Below, in pieces: positions 12,412 to 24,399 of a stretch of 64,000 bases of DNA. Position 1 is the first letter of the stretch; each line of letters opens with the position of its first letter. The stretch is from Daedaleopsis sinensis. Taxonomy: Eukaryota; Basidiomycota; Agaricomycetes; Polyporales; Polyporaceae. A program made the position numbers and the translations under genes. The stretch lies in contig CM066307.1 in the NCBI GenBank assembly GCA_033807695.1, positions 2,852,001 through 2,916,000 of the forward strand, written 5' to 3'. The notes beneath the pieces are model-generated. The model did no database searches. It was not told the origin of the DNA and was given only the letters and a program-made list of their open reading frames with translations.

Positions 12412-13065
12412 CTAGGTAAGATCGCTCGCGCATTTCCCAGCGATGTCAGGGGTCCTTAAATCCGGGGATGCACGCTGTGCTTCTTGAGCATGAATGTCAG
12501 TGCCGCAATGAGGTTGCCATTGGGGTAGCCTTGCCATACCCATCTTCCTCGGTATCTCCACATTCTGGGAGATGTCCTTCCTGCACAGCAGATGTCAGTA
12601 TGTTACTATGTAGTTCCGCGAAGAACGATCACGCCACTCACCACTGGAAGCCGATGTACAATCCAGGCTCAAGCCTGGCCCTGATCGCGAACATCGGAGA
12701 GCTTACATCGAGCTGCAGAAACAAAGTGGGCTCATGCTGAAGGAAGAATACTATGGAATGGGCATCGTCCGCCAGGATCAAATTCAAGATCTGCTCATGG
12801 ACAGCAGCGAAGATCACATCTGCATCGTGCCGGTTGGTGCACACGACAATGATTGGAACGAGGGGCTTGTATGTTCCTGTCACACCGGCAGGACTGTACA
12901 GCCGTGAGTTGTGAATAGATTGGCGAGCTGGGGGGCTTTGAGGGAAAACAGATCGGCAGGGACTTACCATGTCTTTGCATACACCCCAGGCTCCGGTTTC
13001 TTCCCACCCAATACCACAAACAAGGGTCCCTTGTAGCTGTTATCCTTGGAATAAGAGTCGTACAT
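12412..13065 (-). CDS. Small three-exon gene, 172 residues, unknown family
   Basis: The model is complement(join(12412..12580,12642..12893,12968..13065)). Donors are GTGAGT and GTAAGT, acceptors GTGCAG and GTACAG, both introns phase 2, and the total is 519 nt ending in TAG. The protein starts MYDSYSKDNSYKGPLFVVLG. Its hydrophobic core includes YKPLVPIIVVCTNRHDADVI and HSIVFFLQHEPTLFLQLDV, and it has a polar tail. Alternating strands and helices suggest a small folded alpha/beta protein, but I recognise no motif. The third exon reads less like conserved sequence and could be mis-set. No neighbour on either side helps to assign a role. Confidence 0.5.
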
Positions 13066-14209
13066 GCTATAGCTATCACTGGATATAAATATCATGGGAG
13101 ACAGTGGACCGGGTCATGGCCATGGCCACTGCACAAATGCACCTCTGTGCAATGTGAAATGCAATCGAGTTTCACGAAACAGCTGATGCAGGCGCCGCCG
13201 TGCACGCTGGTTCATCATGTTCAACTTTGCGCTCTTTCTCCTCCTCATACTCACTGATAGATAATACACGGTTAAATGTGCTGTCACTAACACACTAGCT
13301 ACTACAGTATCATGGCAGGGTGATAAATGTGCACCAACAAACGAGTGTGTACTTGAAACCATACTACAGTCGAGTACATATCAGCGCACCATTAGCTGGA
13401 AATGAGTAAAGGGTGGCAGGTGTGTATGAATAAATGAAGGGTGTTGGATCATTGTCGCTGCGAGCTTTTGAGACCTCGAGGATTTTGAACACATACAAAA
13501 GGAGGACTCGAAGAGGATAAACAGTAACGTAGCAGAGTAGGACATATGATCGAAAGGGTACAAGGAGCTGGGGAACAAAGTACTTGAGGGGGGTTCTGAA
13601 AGTCTAATCATACGCATGATCTTTGCCCTTGTCACGTGTGGCCTTGCCAGGATAGTTGGTGTAGTTAACAGTCGTGCAGGCACCGTACACAAGCTGTACT
13701 GCCATGCATACAGAGGTCAATCATATATTAGCATTTCATTGCAATATCTGATCTACGGTCCACAGCCCACTTGAAATGGTTTATATCGTGTATATACCAC
13801 CCTTGCTATCAATGGCAGTTCGTCACACAAGCATATGTATTATATTTCTGGAGCTGTCTATATATCTCATTGTTTGGGAGCAAGAACTTCGTGAGTCGAT
13901 GCTAGAGGGTGGAATATGCAAGCTTACTGAGTGCTTCAATGTTGTTGCTGTAGAATACCGGTGCAGATTGAGAGCGATTGGCACACTATATTGCAGTCGC
14001 ACGCAGTAGTTAAGCAATTGTTGGTCTTTGAGCAGTCTGATAAGTCGTACATATACAACATTGTGGAGTGATAATTCGTACATATACAACATCGCAATAT
14101 ATTTGTTCTCGGCCCAGCCTCCAGGTCCTCGATTGAACTGATGTTATATATTAGTGAGATATGTTCCATATATATAGTTGTATTGTGCACTTACCATGCA
14201 ACAGATTTT
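13066..14209. other. No gene supported (1.1 kb)
   Basis: AT-rich DNA with short frames. A 15-bp direct repeat CGTACATATACAACA occurs at about 14046 and 14079. A 103-codon frame on the - strand (13381-13692) lacks any domain or splice support. Confidence 0.4.
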
Positions 14210-15791
14210 CTATATGTTTGCCCAGTCAAACTTGGCATGTTTCACACTGACCATACACTCATGGGCTGCGAGTCTGTTGCGTTTGAGAGACACAGTATTT
14301 TCAGTAGCCAGGAGGGCCATTTGCTCCATGGTAACGAGGTGCTCCAGGAGGTCGATGATTGCTAGCCTGGTCGACTCCATCATAATTGGACCTCGAGGAT
14401 ACCTGGAGATAGAAGGTGTGGTTTTCGACAATGCAGCCTGATTGGTATTAGGAGGGCTTGGGGTAAGGGACAGACATGTGGGAATAGGGGACAGGCTGCT
14501 CTTGCAGGGTGAGGAGCTTCCAGGGGAGGTGCAGAGCCCTTTGTAAAGTATAGAGCTCCTGGGCACTTTAATAGCGACATTCTGTGCACGCGAAACCCGC
14601 TCCACTTCCTTACCCTTACCCTCCAGTCTAGCGGGAGGGCCTGTCGCGCCAGTGTTTGATATATCCAGCCCCTTGATTGTAGATCGGGTCCTTGTAACCC
14701 TACTGTAGGACTACACCTAAGTGGGTTGGTATAGCAGTTCTCCAGAACTGCATAAGTACCAATGGCTGAGAAGGTAACTTCTCAGTTATACTGCCTTTTG
14801 GCGTAACAGTTATAGCACGTGGGGCTTAGCCTGTTTACAGTCCTTTGCCTGCTCTGCTCCACTTCAGGCTGTCCCAAGACTATCGACTGGCTTTGCTGGT
14901 TTTCTTTTGGAAGCCAGTCAGAGCCAGGTGGGTAAGGCACTAAGCCGGCCGTCATCTCCCAGTCGATCCCAATTGTAGGTGGTGTAGAATTATATCCATA
15001 CTGTACCATGTCTATATCTGATAATATATCAGTTATATTGCACATTACACATTGTAATAGATATGATTATTACCGTCCTGCCAGGAGCAATGGCCTTGTG
15101 GGTTCTTGGAGCATGGGTAGCACTTCCAAGTAGGCTGGGCAGTGGGTTCGCATTCCGCACCCACCTGGATACACTCGTGGCACACATATCCACGCACATT
15201 GATGATATGGAGCACTATCTGGATGTTGGTGACCTTGGGATCAAGTGTTGCAGGCATGACACATGCTATCAACCCATAACTTTGAGTGTCACGCATGAGC
15301 TTCTTTAGTGGGGGGATATAAGAGGTCTCGGGAGGGGCCTCGAGATCGACTAGTATGTCTTCTTCGAGTACCGACTCTTCCTCTAGAGTAGTTGCTCGTG
15401 TGTCCGGCTGGTTGGGAGCATGTGTTGTGGAAGTCTCAGAGGCTGCAGGAGCCTGTTCGTAGTCAACTGGATGAATGGGATCGGAGTCAAGCTTGTCGAT
15501 CTCCTCCGAGTTGCCCTTGATGCCCAGATGGACTACTGGTCGGGCAAGGTGCAATGAGACAACTTGGTGACTGTTGGGTTGTTCTAGCGTAGCAATGAGA
15601 GGGAGTTCAAGAGCCGGACATGATGGAGAGCTAACAGGACGTGAGGGAGAGCTAGCAGGAGGCGGAGGGTGGGACAAGGATGTGGTAGGGCATGGAGGCG
15701 AGGAGGCAGCCAGCATAGAGATAGGTTGATCAGACGCGCGCTGTGGCCTCAGTTTAACAACGGGCCTCGGTTTAACGGGAGATTTCGACAT
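14210..15791 (-). CDS. Cys6-cluster protein with C-terminal coiled coil (intact paralog)
   Basis: Exon 1 is 15791-15074 and the intron is 15073-15012 (GTAATA...ATAG, phase 1). Exon 2 starts at 15011. The last exon runs from about 14690 to 14210; its 5' junction is unsure. The N-terminal 200 residues are Pro/Ser/acidic and disordered. A cysteine cluster follows with spacing C-x2-C-x6-C-x9-C-x2-C-x7-C (CHECIQVGAEC ... CYPCSKNPQGHC). This fits the Zn2Cys6 spacing rule, although the basic residues of a classic Zn2Cys6 DNA-binding loop are few. The C-terminal part (IIDLLEHLVTMEQMALLATE) looks like a leucine-rich coiled coil. It is paralogous to the gene at 16593 in cluster, linker (PYPPGSDW / PFPLGSKW) and coiled coil. 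A DNA-binding role is inferred only. Confidence 0.6.
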
Positions 15792-15911
15792 GCCAGGTCG
15801 TTGTTCTATGTGATATATATCACTGTCAGCAATGGATAGACAGTGTATGAATTGATGTACCTGTGTATACTACCGTGTCTGGTGGCCGTGCCGTTGCCTG
15901 TGAGACTCTGT

Positions 15912-16285
15912 GAGCGGATTACCCCTCGCACAGCTTTCGTCCACCGGTGGTGATTGTTCTCGGGGGGGAGGAGGGGGACAGAAGAGAAGAGAGAGCGAGC
16001 GAAAGGAGAGGGTGAAAGGGCAGGCACAGGCTCCTAAAGATGCCCTATTTGGTAGTAGCTCACGTGTGACGTCACACGTCTTGATACACTTACATCATGT
16101 AAGCACCAAAACATCACATTATCTCATTGGGTAATCTGAGTGTCTGTGTGGTGTCTCTCTCCGTCTTCTTTGTTCCTCCTCCTCTCACTCTCACGACTCA
16201 ACATCCTCAACCGACCTTCAAACAGCTGCTGGCGAGTCTTGGAGAGCCGTTAGTAGGATAACACTGTGCAAGGGGTAATCCGCTC
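15912..16285. repeat. 22-bp inverted repeat, arms 330 bp apart
   Basis: Arms 15912-15933 and 16264-16285 are reverse complements with one mismatch. No clear target duplication flanks them, so operator-like sites are as likely as a small inverted-repeat transposon. Confidence 0.8.
16062..16079. promoter_or_regulatory. Perfect palindrome with CRE core
   Basis: ACGTGTGACGTCACACGT is its own reverse complement. The centre TGACGTCA (16067-16074) is the consensus of ATF/CREB bZIP factors. It lies midway between two divergent genes. Confidence 0.6.
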
Positions 16286-16592
16286 GTAGAGTATTCAGGT
16301 TAAAGGACCTAAGTTGCAACTTCAATAACGATTCATAAGTTCCCCCCTCATCAGGTGCGTCTCTCCGTGCTCCTTCAAGTCGCACACATGCTGGCGACCA
16401 CGTAGTATACTATGTATAATACGGACAACACAATACAACTTGCTCTTAATGGGGCCTGTTAACCTGTACAACTCACCAGCGATGTGTACGTGCAGTATAT
16501 ATATATAGGGGTTTGGGAGACTGGTCAATATATATACGGATGTGTTTATGTGTATTTGATATATCTGATGCCCTATACACTCCATAGTCTAC

Positions 16593-17834
16593 ATGGCACC
16601 CACTGAGGTAGCAAACGACAATGTGGAGACATCCACCTCAGCTTGTCTCTCCCTAGCAGGCACACAAGCTCAAGCCGATGGTACCTTGCAAGAGTCTCCT
16701 GCCGAAATAAATGGAGATGAAAATACCGCCCCCGAGTACGAGTCCCCCAGGACTGAGGCTGAACCTGCCCCAGAAGCCCTTGAAGCCCTTCCGACTTCCT
16801 TAACCGCTGTGCCCGCGTCCTCACCAGATTCCTCGGAGGAAGACATGGATGCAGATGTGGATGACGGCCCTGTAGAGATTCCCCCAAACTCGCCGGCCGC
16901 CCCTGACAACAGCTACATGCCAGATCTTCTCCCTATGGTACAGGCCGCTTGCGCGCAGGGCCACATGGTACAAGTATTCCTGGCGACTCTGAAACCGTTT
17001 GATGCATCTGTGGAGCTATTCCGGCACCTGGACGAGGTACGTGGAGTCTCTTGCATCCAATGCGTGAAGGATTCCAAGACTTGCGAGGCATCGGGACGCA
17101 ACACCTGAAGATGCTATAACTGTTCGCAGAAGCACCAACAGGTCTGCTCTTGGCAGACAGGTAAGATCTCAACGTTCATCTCAATATAACCAATATATAT
17201 GTATACTACGTACTTGTCTAGAACCCCCACACAAAACTATGATGTTGTGGAGGCGGTCAGGGTGACACCATTTCCCTTGGGATCAAAATGGTGTTCACCG
17301 TTTACTGAGCCAGTGCAGAGCACGAAACAAAAGACTGGAGCTACGAAGAAGCCCAGCTCACGGTTGAAAGGCACACGCATCACGACATCCCCAAAGGTCA
17401 AAGTGTTGTCCAGCACGCCTCCACGTACTCCACGCAAGTGGCTGACTCCAGCACAGAAGCCTAATGCATTGTTGTCTCTTCCTCCGTCGTCTCACCCTCA
17501 CAAGCAGGGTTTCACACCAGTGTACGCTGCAGATCTCGCAGGCCCTGCCAAAATCGAGGAGGGCGAAGAAGAGAAGGCGATGGATGTGATCGTCAAGGGA
17601 AACGAGTTCAACAATGCTGCGGATTGGCACGAAGCAGACGGGGGTTTGATCATGGAGGCTACAGGCCAAAAGATTGTCACCCTTCTCGAGCAGTTGGTCA
17701 ACGCTCAGCATGTCGCGACAGATGAAGCGCTGGTGGAGATCAACCGGAAATGTCTCTCAATCGACAAGTCTCTGCTCGAGCTAAAACAGTCCAAGCACAA
17801 CATCGAGGAATCAGAGGAGGAGGATGATGCCTGA
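16593..17834 (+). pseudogene. Cys6-cluster protein, broken paralog (nonsense plus frameshift)
   Basis: The frame starts at 16593 and matches the divergent paralog: acidic disordered N-terminus, cluster CIQCVKDSKTC ... CYNCSQKHQQVC, linker with PFPLGSKW, and a C-terminal coiled coil (KIVTLLEQLVNAQHVATDE). Two lesions are seen. A TGA at 17106-17108 lies inside the cysteine cluster, where the paralog has TGG (Trp-Lys-Cys against stop-Arg-Cys). The intron 17161-17221 (GTAAGA...TCTAG) joins phase 1 to phase 2, so one base is missing or extra, probably in the C-run at 17224-17228. The downstream part stays open to the TGA ending at 17834. Use of an unseen splice form is not excluded. Confidence 0.6.
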
Positions 17835-18944
17835 GGTGCGTTCAAATTAGAAACTAATATCAATAGTAACTAATATTGCTCTTATACAGGTTACAGTCTC
17901 CTGCGACCACTTGTATGTCTCTGCAATAGATGGACTGCTAGATGTTCTCTGCAAGCAGTATAGCAACAATGGTGATGTGTCCCTCCCACTCTGTATGTAC
18001 TCAACGTCATCATGCACCCTGTACAATGTAGTCAAGTTGGTGATGTTGGTGTGGTACGTCATTGTTGATTGCACATATAGCTCTCGTCCATGCTGTCATT
18101 GTGCTGTTGTATCCTTCGGACTCGCTGCTCTCCTTTTGTTGTAGCCATCGAACTCGCGCTCATTGTCACTATATACAAATGTAGCTGTATACTCTGTGGT
18201 TATACTATAGCGGTCCCGCGCATATGGGTCAATATTTAAAATAGCATATAGCATATATACACATGATACATGTGTGCCTCAACTGGGACTCCGCTCTTGT
18301 CTTGCCTGCTCACAAGTACTCGCCTGAGGGCCAGCAACCCCTGTCCTGCAGTGCTTTTAGTCCACACATGCCTCAAGGACAGCCCTTGTTGTCAACTTGA
18401 AGATATCAACCTGTGCAGTCCTGCCCCCTGACACTGGTCCTCTGACATGTTCTGCTCCTCAAGTGTCGGATTATATACCATATATCCGATTAAGTATACA
18501 TGGTGGCCTGCCTTGAGGATGTGCATGATCGGATGTAGTTCCTGGCTTCATGACCCTGACCAAGCAACAGTGTGCTGCATCCTGACCTATAAGTGTTATA
18601 GGCTTCAGTATAGAAGAGTATACACACAGTCTAGTGTTCAGGGTAGTTGAATGTGATACAGCAATATTGAGAAAAGGTGGCTGCTAATACTATAGTAGTA
18701 GACCTCACCCATTTATAGCAGATGTATAACAAGCATTGAAGGGGAGAGTGCTTATACATATATGTTATATAAGTGTAACAAGTATAACATTGTTTCAACT
18801 GTCCACAAGCGCTACAAGTGGTGAGAAGGGTTTTATTCCCATGGGGGTCAATGTCCATTACGGCACTTAGGCGAAATCATCAACATAAAGAACAATTGAT
18901 TTGTTACCTCATCAATTGTAAAGATCAGACGCGCTCGAGCGCCG
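17835..18944. other. No gene supported (1.1 kb)
   Basis: AT-rich tract with TATATA-rich patches and short frames only. It may include the 3' region of the Cys6-cluster pseudogene. Confidence 0.4.
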
Positions 18945-19328
18945 AGTTCTCCCCGTACACCTGTGGTCACCACTTATTTATATATATACAGACCAGTGGC
19001 CCACAGATTATTGTTACCTTGGCCCAGCCTATGTAGCAACCCCACCCAGGACCTAATTACAAGGTACAATTTATAAAAGCATTATGTTGTGGATGAGCCC
19101 ACAAAAAGCAATATAAAATGCAGAAGCTGTTGTAATAAGTCCCCTATGGTGCATTTCTAAATGTATAAAGTGATGTAAAATGTCCCTAAGGGTGTGTTAA
19201 CAAACCACCCCTAGTGTTGTAAATGGTCCCCTGTGGCACATTTTTAAACTGTTAGAGGGTTGTAATACATCTCTAAGACCTTGTTAACAACTCACCCCCT
19301 GTGTTGTAAATGAGCCTCATGGCACATT
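18945..19328 (+). repeat. Repeat R, 5' piece of a copy split by the DIRS-like element
   Basis: Aligns by eye with 47423-47885, starting near CACCTGTGGTCACCACTT. The match stops at about 19328 and resumes at about 29115, so the 9.8 kb between was inserted into R. It contains the family's internal tandem unit of about 86 bp (TGTTGTAAATGGTCCCCTGT...). Confidence 0.8.
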
Positions 19329-19678
19329 TCAAATCTCTTGCGCTCTATAGCCTGTGAAGGCGGGCGATGCATGCGGTGATCTTGGCTGAGCACAGGCGCC
19401 TCGCTCGCAGGCGCGCAAGTGGCGCGTCTAAGGTGCGATTTGTATTCACAGTAGTATGAACACTAAAAAGCTAAAGGAAGAAAGTTTGTATGGGTTTTGT
19501 GAGATATTATGACTGGTAGGGTGTGAAGAGACGAAGGGATGGGAGCACTTGTGTGTGTAGAGAAGAAAATTGCGCTAGAAATCTCAACACATGGGGATGT
19601 GACAGACTGGGGTGAGGGACAGAGCACATTAGAGACTCTCAACGCGTCCATGACAAAGGTGTATCATATGCGATGAGA

Positions 19679-20235
19679 CTAGGCATCGGGTGGGTGCAGC
19701 CGCTCGGTGATCATCATGGTGTGCACAATGAGGGGATGCTTGCGTATATAAGCTTGCCAGGCTTCTGACGACCAATGTCCGATGGCTTGGATGGTGCTCG
19801 AGGGGACACCTGATATGGCTAGTGCAGTCACACCGCCCGCTCTCAGGGAGTGGCCGCTGATGCGGGAGGAGGCAGGGAAAAAGATGCGGAGTTGTCGGAG
19901 GAACCAGGATCTGGTGGGGATGTAGCCGTCTTGGGTGATCCAGAGTTTGGTGTGGCAGGGGTAGAGCTGGTCGCAGGCGTGCAGGTAGTACTTGAATGCC
20001 ATGAGGGAGCCTTCACTGTGAATGGTGACGGATATCATCACTTTGTTCCCCTTGAAGTGGCGGTCGGCCTTGTGCCTTTGGAGGTCGAAAGCGAAGGAGT
20101 CGGGTTAGACGATGACCGTTGAGCACCTCAAAATCTTGTCGAAAGATCGTAAGTCCTTGTGGTCGGGCCAGACGAGGTCGCCTAGGCGGCGCACGCGCTC
20201 AACATTGTCGTGGGCAAGAGGCATCTTGCGCGCGA
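19679..20235 (-). pseudogene. Tyrosine recombinase, catalytic part
   Basis: The frame shows RHKADRHFKGN, YIPTRSWFLRQLR and then the catalytic box: GHSLRAGG (His-x-x-Arg), IQAIGHWSS (second His position), and the nucleophile Tyr in AYIRKHP. This order is that of crypton/DIRS-type YRs found in agaricomycete retroelements. The YR nicks DNA through a 3'-phosphotyrosine to insert a circular cDNA. A TAA (complement of 20105-20107) interrupts the frame before the HKAD motif. Upstream the gene is cut by the foldback element; its N-terminal part continues at 25945. Confidence 0.8.
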
Positions 20236-21363
20236 TGGGTTTGCTGTATAACACTAGCTGTGGTAGTTCTGATGTATTACGAACAGGTACTTTGTCTAAG
20301 CCTTATTGCAATAGGAACAGGCAGGGCATATGATGTATTACGAAGCCCTGGGGAGGTCCTGGGCACCATCAGCTTGGCAAACCCATGGCACATTTTTGCA
20401 AAATGCTTGATATCTGGCAAATTAAGCACATCAAAGGCTTATCTCTATAGATAATAACACTATTAGGCCTGTCCTGGGCGCGCCTTCGGGCGCTTATTTT
20501 TGTTCCAGCATTCCCACACCTCCTGCACCTGATTAGGTAATTTGCTGGGGGGCTACTATAGGTGGGGGATTGGTTCCACTATTGCTCCCTCAATTCTGGA
20601 TGGATTTGGATGGTTGTAGGTGCATTGGAAAGGTATTGTAAGGGCCATTCAAGCGCACTATAGAGGGGGTATACTCTAGCTACATGCATGCTATAAATTG
20701 CAACCTGATAGGCATAAATGCAGGTTTTCAATGGGGTATAGCCTACTTAGTTCTAGGTGGACATATGGGTGTTCTATCTTCCTAGAATACAGTACAAGAG
20801 CACTCTCTAACAAGCCCATGATCATAGAATTTCATCCAGTGGTTGGGGAGATATACTTTCCCTGCCCCATAAGGAGGAGGGGTCAGTGTATCTCCACTAA
20901 TTATGGTCAGAATTCTTTCCAGTTTTCTGGAATACACTCTACATATATACTAGATGTAGGGTGGCTATGGTTCCTGGCTATAGAATATCAAGAGCTATAT
21001 ATAGGAGGCAACTAATACTTCAGCCACAGAGGTGTTCCATCCTAAATATAATGTGCAGTTCGTGATGCGCACTGATGGTAAATATACTGCTGAGAAGCCA
21101 CAGCATGTATCTTTCTAACGGTATAAATATAATGGCAATCGATCCACAAAATCATCCGGTACTACCACCCTCTCCTCCTGACCCTATTAAACAGGCATAT
21201 GCTTATATCTCTATGAATTGTTAACTAAATCTCATGCTCTCTTTGCTGATGGTAGCTACATACATATTGTATCTGTGTGCCCAAAATTTGAATCACAGAT
21301 GAAGATCTAGATATGCAACAGTTTACTAAGTATTTCCAAACTCCGACTATATGTAGTAGTTTA

Positions 21364-21455
21364 CTGCGAGTTTCAAAATGATACGGAATCTTGTTTTCTT
21401 TTCGCACGAGCCAGACGCCCGCCCAGCCGATGCCAGCTAGGCGCCTGAACGAACG
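21364..21455 (+). repeat. Left terminal inverted repeat of the Tc1-type element
   Basis: About 92 bp, reverse-complementary to 24400-24491. Preceded by TA. Confidence 0.9.
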
Positions 21456-21529
21456 CTCGCCGCCGAACATTGTTCTACTGATCTCAGTGATAGTAAAGAT
21501 AACATCTCCCTTCCTCTGTCCCATAACCT

Positions 21530-22604
21530 ATGGCTCGCAGAACGGTCTCCAACGACTTGAAGGCACGTATTCCTGTGCTATTCTTGGAGCAGGGTCGATC
21601 TGTGCAGGAGATTTGTGAGATATTGGGCATCAAGAAGAGTCTAGCCTACAAGACTCTTCAGTATGTTCGTGACTATGCTGTCTCTCATAATCCTCTTGCA
21701 CATCGCTCTAGCCGTCCGTGAATCCTTTCAAGGACTGCTGTGAAGTATATTTTTGCTCCACTTATTAGAGAGAGACCCACTCTCTATCTAGATGAGATCC
21801 AGTATAACCTTGCTATGACGCATGGTATTGCTGTTTCTCTCGCCACACTTGTTCGCACCCTCCGTCACATGCATTATTCCAATAAGGCTGTGACCAAGGT
21901 GGCGCATGAGCATGATGATCTCTGTCGAGCAGCATTCATGAACAAGATCACTGAGATAATCACTGATCCCTACATGTTGATGTTCGCCGATGAGAGTGCT
22001 GTGGACAAGCGCACATCAGCATGTCGCAGAGGATACGCACCTCTGGTATCTCGTTGTGTTCAACGAGTTTGCTTTGTCCGTGGCCAGCGCTATTCGCTGC
22101 TGCCAATCCTCACATTGGATGGAATCATCACATTCAAACTCTTTGAGGGTTTGGTGACAGGAGAGCAGTTTTTGGAGTTTCTTCGGGAATTTGTGGTGAG
22201 TTTGGGTAATGCTACCTATCCATGGTTACACTCACATTATTTCCAAACAGCTCCCGTTGACTACACCATATCCAGGCCCACCCAGTGTGCTGGTGCTCGA
22301 CAACTGCAGCATTCACCATGGGGAGGCTGTTCTGGAACTGGTTGAGGACGAGGCTTGTAAGTTCAAATCCTACTACTACTTGCGGGAAATGCCTAATATT
22401 GACTCCATTTGCGCAGTGTGCAAGCTGGTGTTTCTACCTCCCTATTCGCCCGATCGCAACCCCATCGAATGGGCATTCTCATTCATCAAGACCCATCTGC
22501 GACGCCACAGCACCAACACTTCTCTCACCGACATCAGCGAGGCGTGCTATGCTGTTACTCCTGCAATGGCTGTAAGCTGGTTCACCGCGGCAGGGTACAT
22601 ATAG
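21530..22604 (+). pseudogene. Tc1/mariner-type DDE transposase, one nonsense codon
   Basis: The model is join(21530..22195,22251..22356,22417..22604), 320 codons. Introns are GTGAGT...ACAG and GTAAGT...GCAG with agreeing phases. N-terminal helix-turn-helix: RSVQEICEILGIKKSLAYKT. Catalytic Asp 1 is in MLMFADESAVDKR, Asp 2 in VLVLDNCSIHHGEA, and Glu in FLPPYSPDRNPIEW. By this splicing 35 residues separate Asp 2 and Glu, close to the usual 34-37. All three catalytic residues are present. A TGA at 21719-21721 stops the frame between the DNA-binding and catalytic domains, at a place where an Arg codon (CGA) is likely to have stood. It cuts and pastes DNA at TA sites in working relatives. Confidence 0.85.
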
Positions 22605-22668
22605 TAAATGGAGGAGTGGAGATTGCATTACATTTGCTCTACTGTAAATGAATCATTGCTATCTTGAA

Positions 22669-24315
22669 CTATGCATCCCAGTCAAGAGCCTCTTCCAGAA
22701 TGATGTAGTTGGAGGGAACCTGCACCCACTCCCCACCCCGAGCCTCGTCCCTGTAGTACACCACCCCATCAGTCTCTGGATTAGGAGGGGTGGAAGGTCC
22801 ATCATCGTTGCGCTGCATGGGCGGCGCAAACCACGACTGTGCACCGCCACTCGAGCCATCCGAGTTGGTCCAGCGACGCTCATAGCGAACTGTGTTAGCA
22901 CTAGTCCCGCTCTTGGCAGTAGATGAACCAACATCAAGAGCAGGAATAGGCTTCACACGCAGGTGTTTGCCATCAGGTGCTTTCCACCAAGCCTCTGAGG
23001 CCCGCTTGATAGGGGAGACGGTAAGGTCTCCGATGTCCAGCTCAGGGATGATGTCAGGCGCATAGCCTTCCACTCTCAGGCCCTCCTCAAACTGCAGGGC
23101 ATTCGGAAGGTTGAACTCCGGATGCCCTGCAATATAGGAAAGACAGCAATGTAGGTCTGAGGGGCTTGGGGGAATTTTAGAAACTGATGGTGTACCCTGC
23201 ACATGTTCAGCCTGCTTGGTCGGCGTTGCTGGAGTACCCAGTGCTCGCGCTCAACCATGCATGAGATCTGCCACTGCAGTGACAAAGCCAGTCATTGCTG
23301 TGATGTCGACACCTCCAGCGGCAGTGGCAGACACCGGTGTTGAGGGTACAGATCCGATCAACAAACGACACTTTGACTTTGGGTTGAACATTGTTGTGTG
23401 AGGAGGACAGTCGAGTGTGGCCTTGCCCTTGTGCTATATCACCAGGTCAGCTGAGAACGATAAGCATAGAATAAGTACGGACCATAGCAACTGCCCACTC
23501 CCGCATGAGGAAGGGTGAGAGTGAAAGGGGCGGTACACCATTGATCTTGTAGTCAAAGACATAGTTGCCGTTTGGAGTCTGATACTTCGCCTCGAGCAGG
23601 AGGCAAAACTCAGCGAGCTTGTCCTCCAGCTCAGAGGTCCCTTCATCCTGTCAACTGGTCAGCAAGGGCTCGGACGGTTGAAGGGTGACAGTCACACTGT
23701 GACCACATTAACCACTTACTACATTTGCTGCCTGTGTCACCTCCTCTGGCTCTGGAGTTAAAGTACCATCGTCCTCACGGGGCTGAGAACACCATGAGCA
23801 TATACATGAATAAGCACAAGCCCACTTACCACTTTAGCGCACTTAGCCTCGACATCTATGATGTCGGACATGACATTGACGGTCTCGAGCTTTTTTGCCT
23901 CGATCTTCTCAACAAACTCGGTAAATTCACGAGCAGTCTCCACAGAGAGGGGGGTTCCTTTGCTAGTAGTAGGTTAGACAGGACTGCACACATCAAAATA
24001 CGACACTCACGTAGGGCCACCTCGGAAGTAGTACTTGAAAGGGAACACATGCTTGTTATCAGCAACAGCAAATGCCGTGATCCCATGTGCACCCAGAATA
24101 GCACAGATGAAGTCTAGGTGCTTTCCCTTGCTCGGAACAAGCTGGAACTGCTTGTTCTTGTGCTCCTTAGTGGTCTTCACCTTGGGCGCTTTGCCCTTCT
24201 TCGTAGTGCCGGCAGAGACAGAGTGATGAATGGTCATAGCGGTGTAGAATGTGACAGATTGGGCATCAGAACCCTCCTGGGACGGAGTCGGGGAGGTACG
24301 GGATGAAGAAGCCAT
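22669..24315 (-). pseudogene. Passenger gene of the Tc1-type transposon, six exons, unknown family, one nonsense codon
   Basis: The model is complement(join(22669..23126,23196..23427,23483..23647,23720..23782,23830..23962,24011..24315)), 452 codons. Every junction is GT/AG and every phase agrees; intron 5 uses donor GTACAC. The N-terminus is MASSSRTSPTPSQEGSDAQS. A first domain contains KQFQLVPSKGKHLDFICAIL, a short Gly-His region and VFPFKYYF. An acidic helix follows (EFTEFVEKIEAKKLETVNVM), then YVFDYKINGVPPLSLSPF, and a long C-terminal part with HPEFNLPNALQFEEGLRVEG and AWWKAPDGKHLRV. I do not recognise a catalytic motif. A TGA (complement of 23251-23253) interrupts exon 5; the same frame continues beyond it. 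The gene lies wholly inside the terminal repeats, so it moves with the transposon. Confidence 0.7.
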
Positions 24316-24399
24316 GTGTATGTATCGAAGACTGTCGAGAATGTCGAGGACAACGTACGTTACGATATAGAACTGTTCGCTGGTGCCAGCGCACACCCG

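Larger units (their letters stand above)
15792..16592. promoter_or_regulatory. Shared bidirectional promoter of the two Cys6-cluster genes
   Basis: The 801 bp between the two divergent start codons holds an inverted repeat (15912-15933 and 16264-16285, 21 of 22 bases matching, each arm containing CGGATTACCCC). Between the arms lie an 18-bp perfect palindrome with a CRE core and a CT-rich tract (16150-16200) typical of fungal promoters. Zn2Cys6 factors usually read CGG triplets, so autoregulation is possible but only inferred. Confidence 0.5.
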
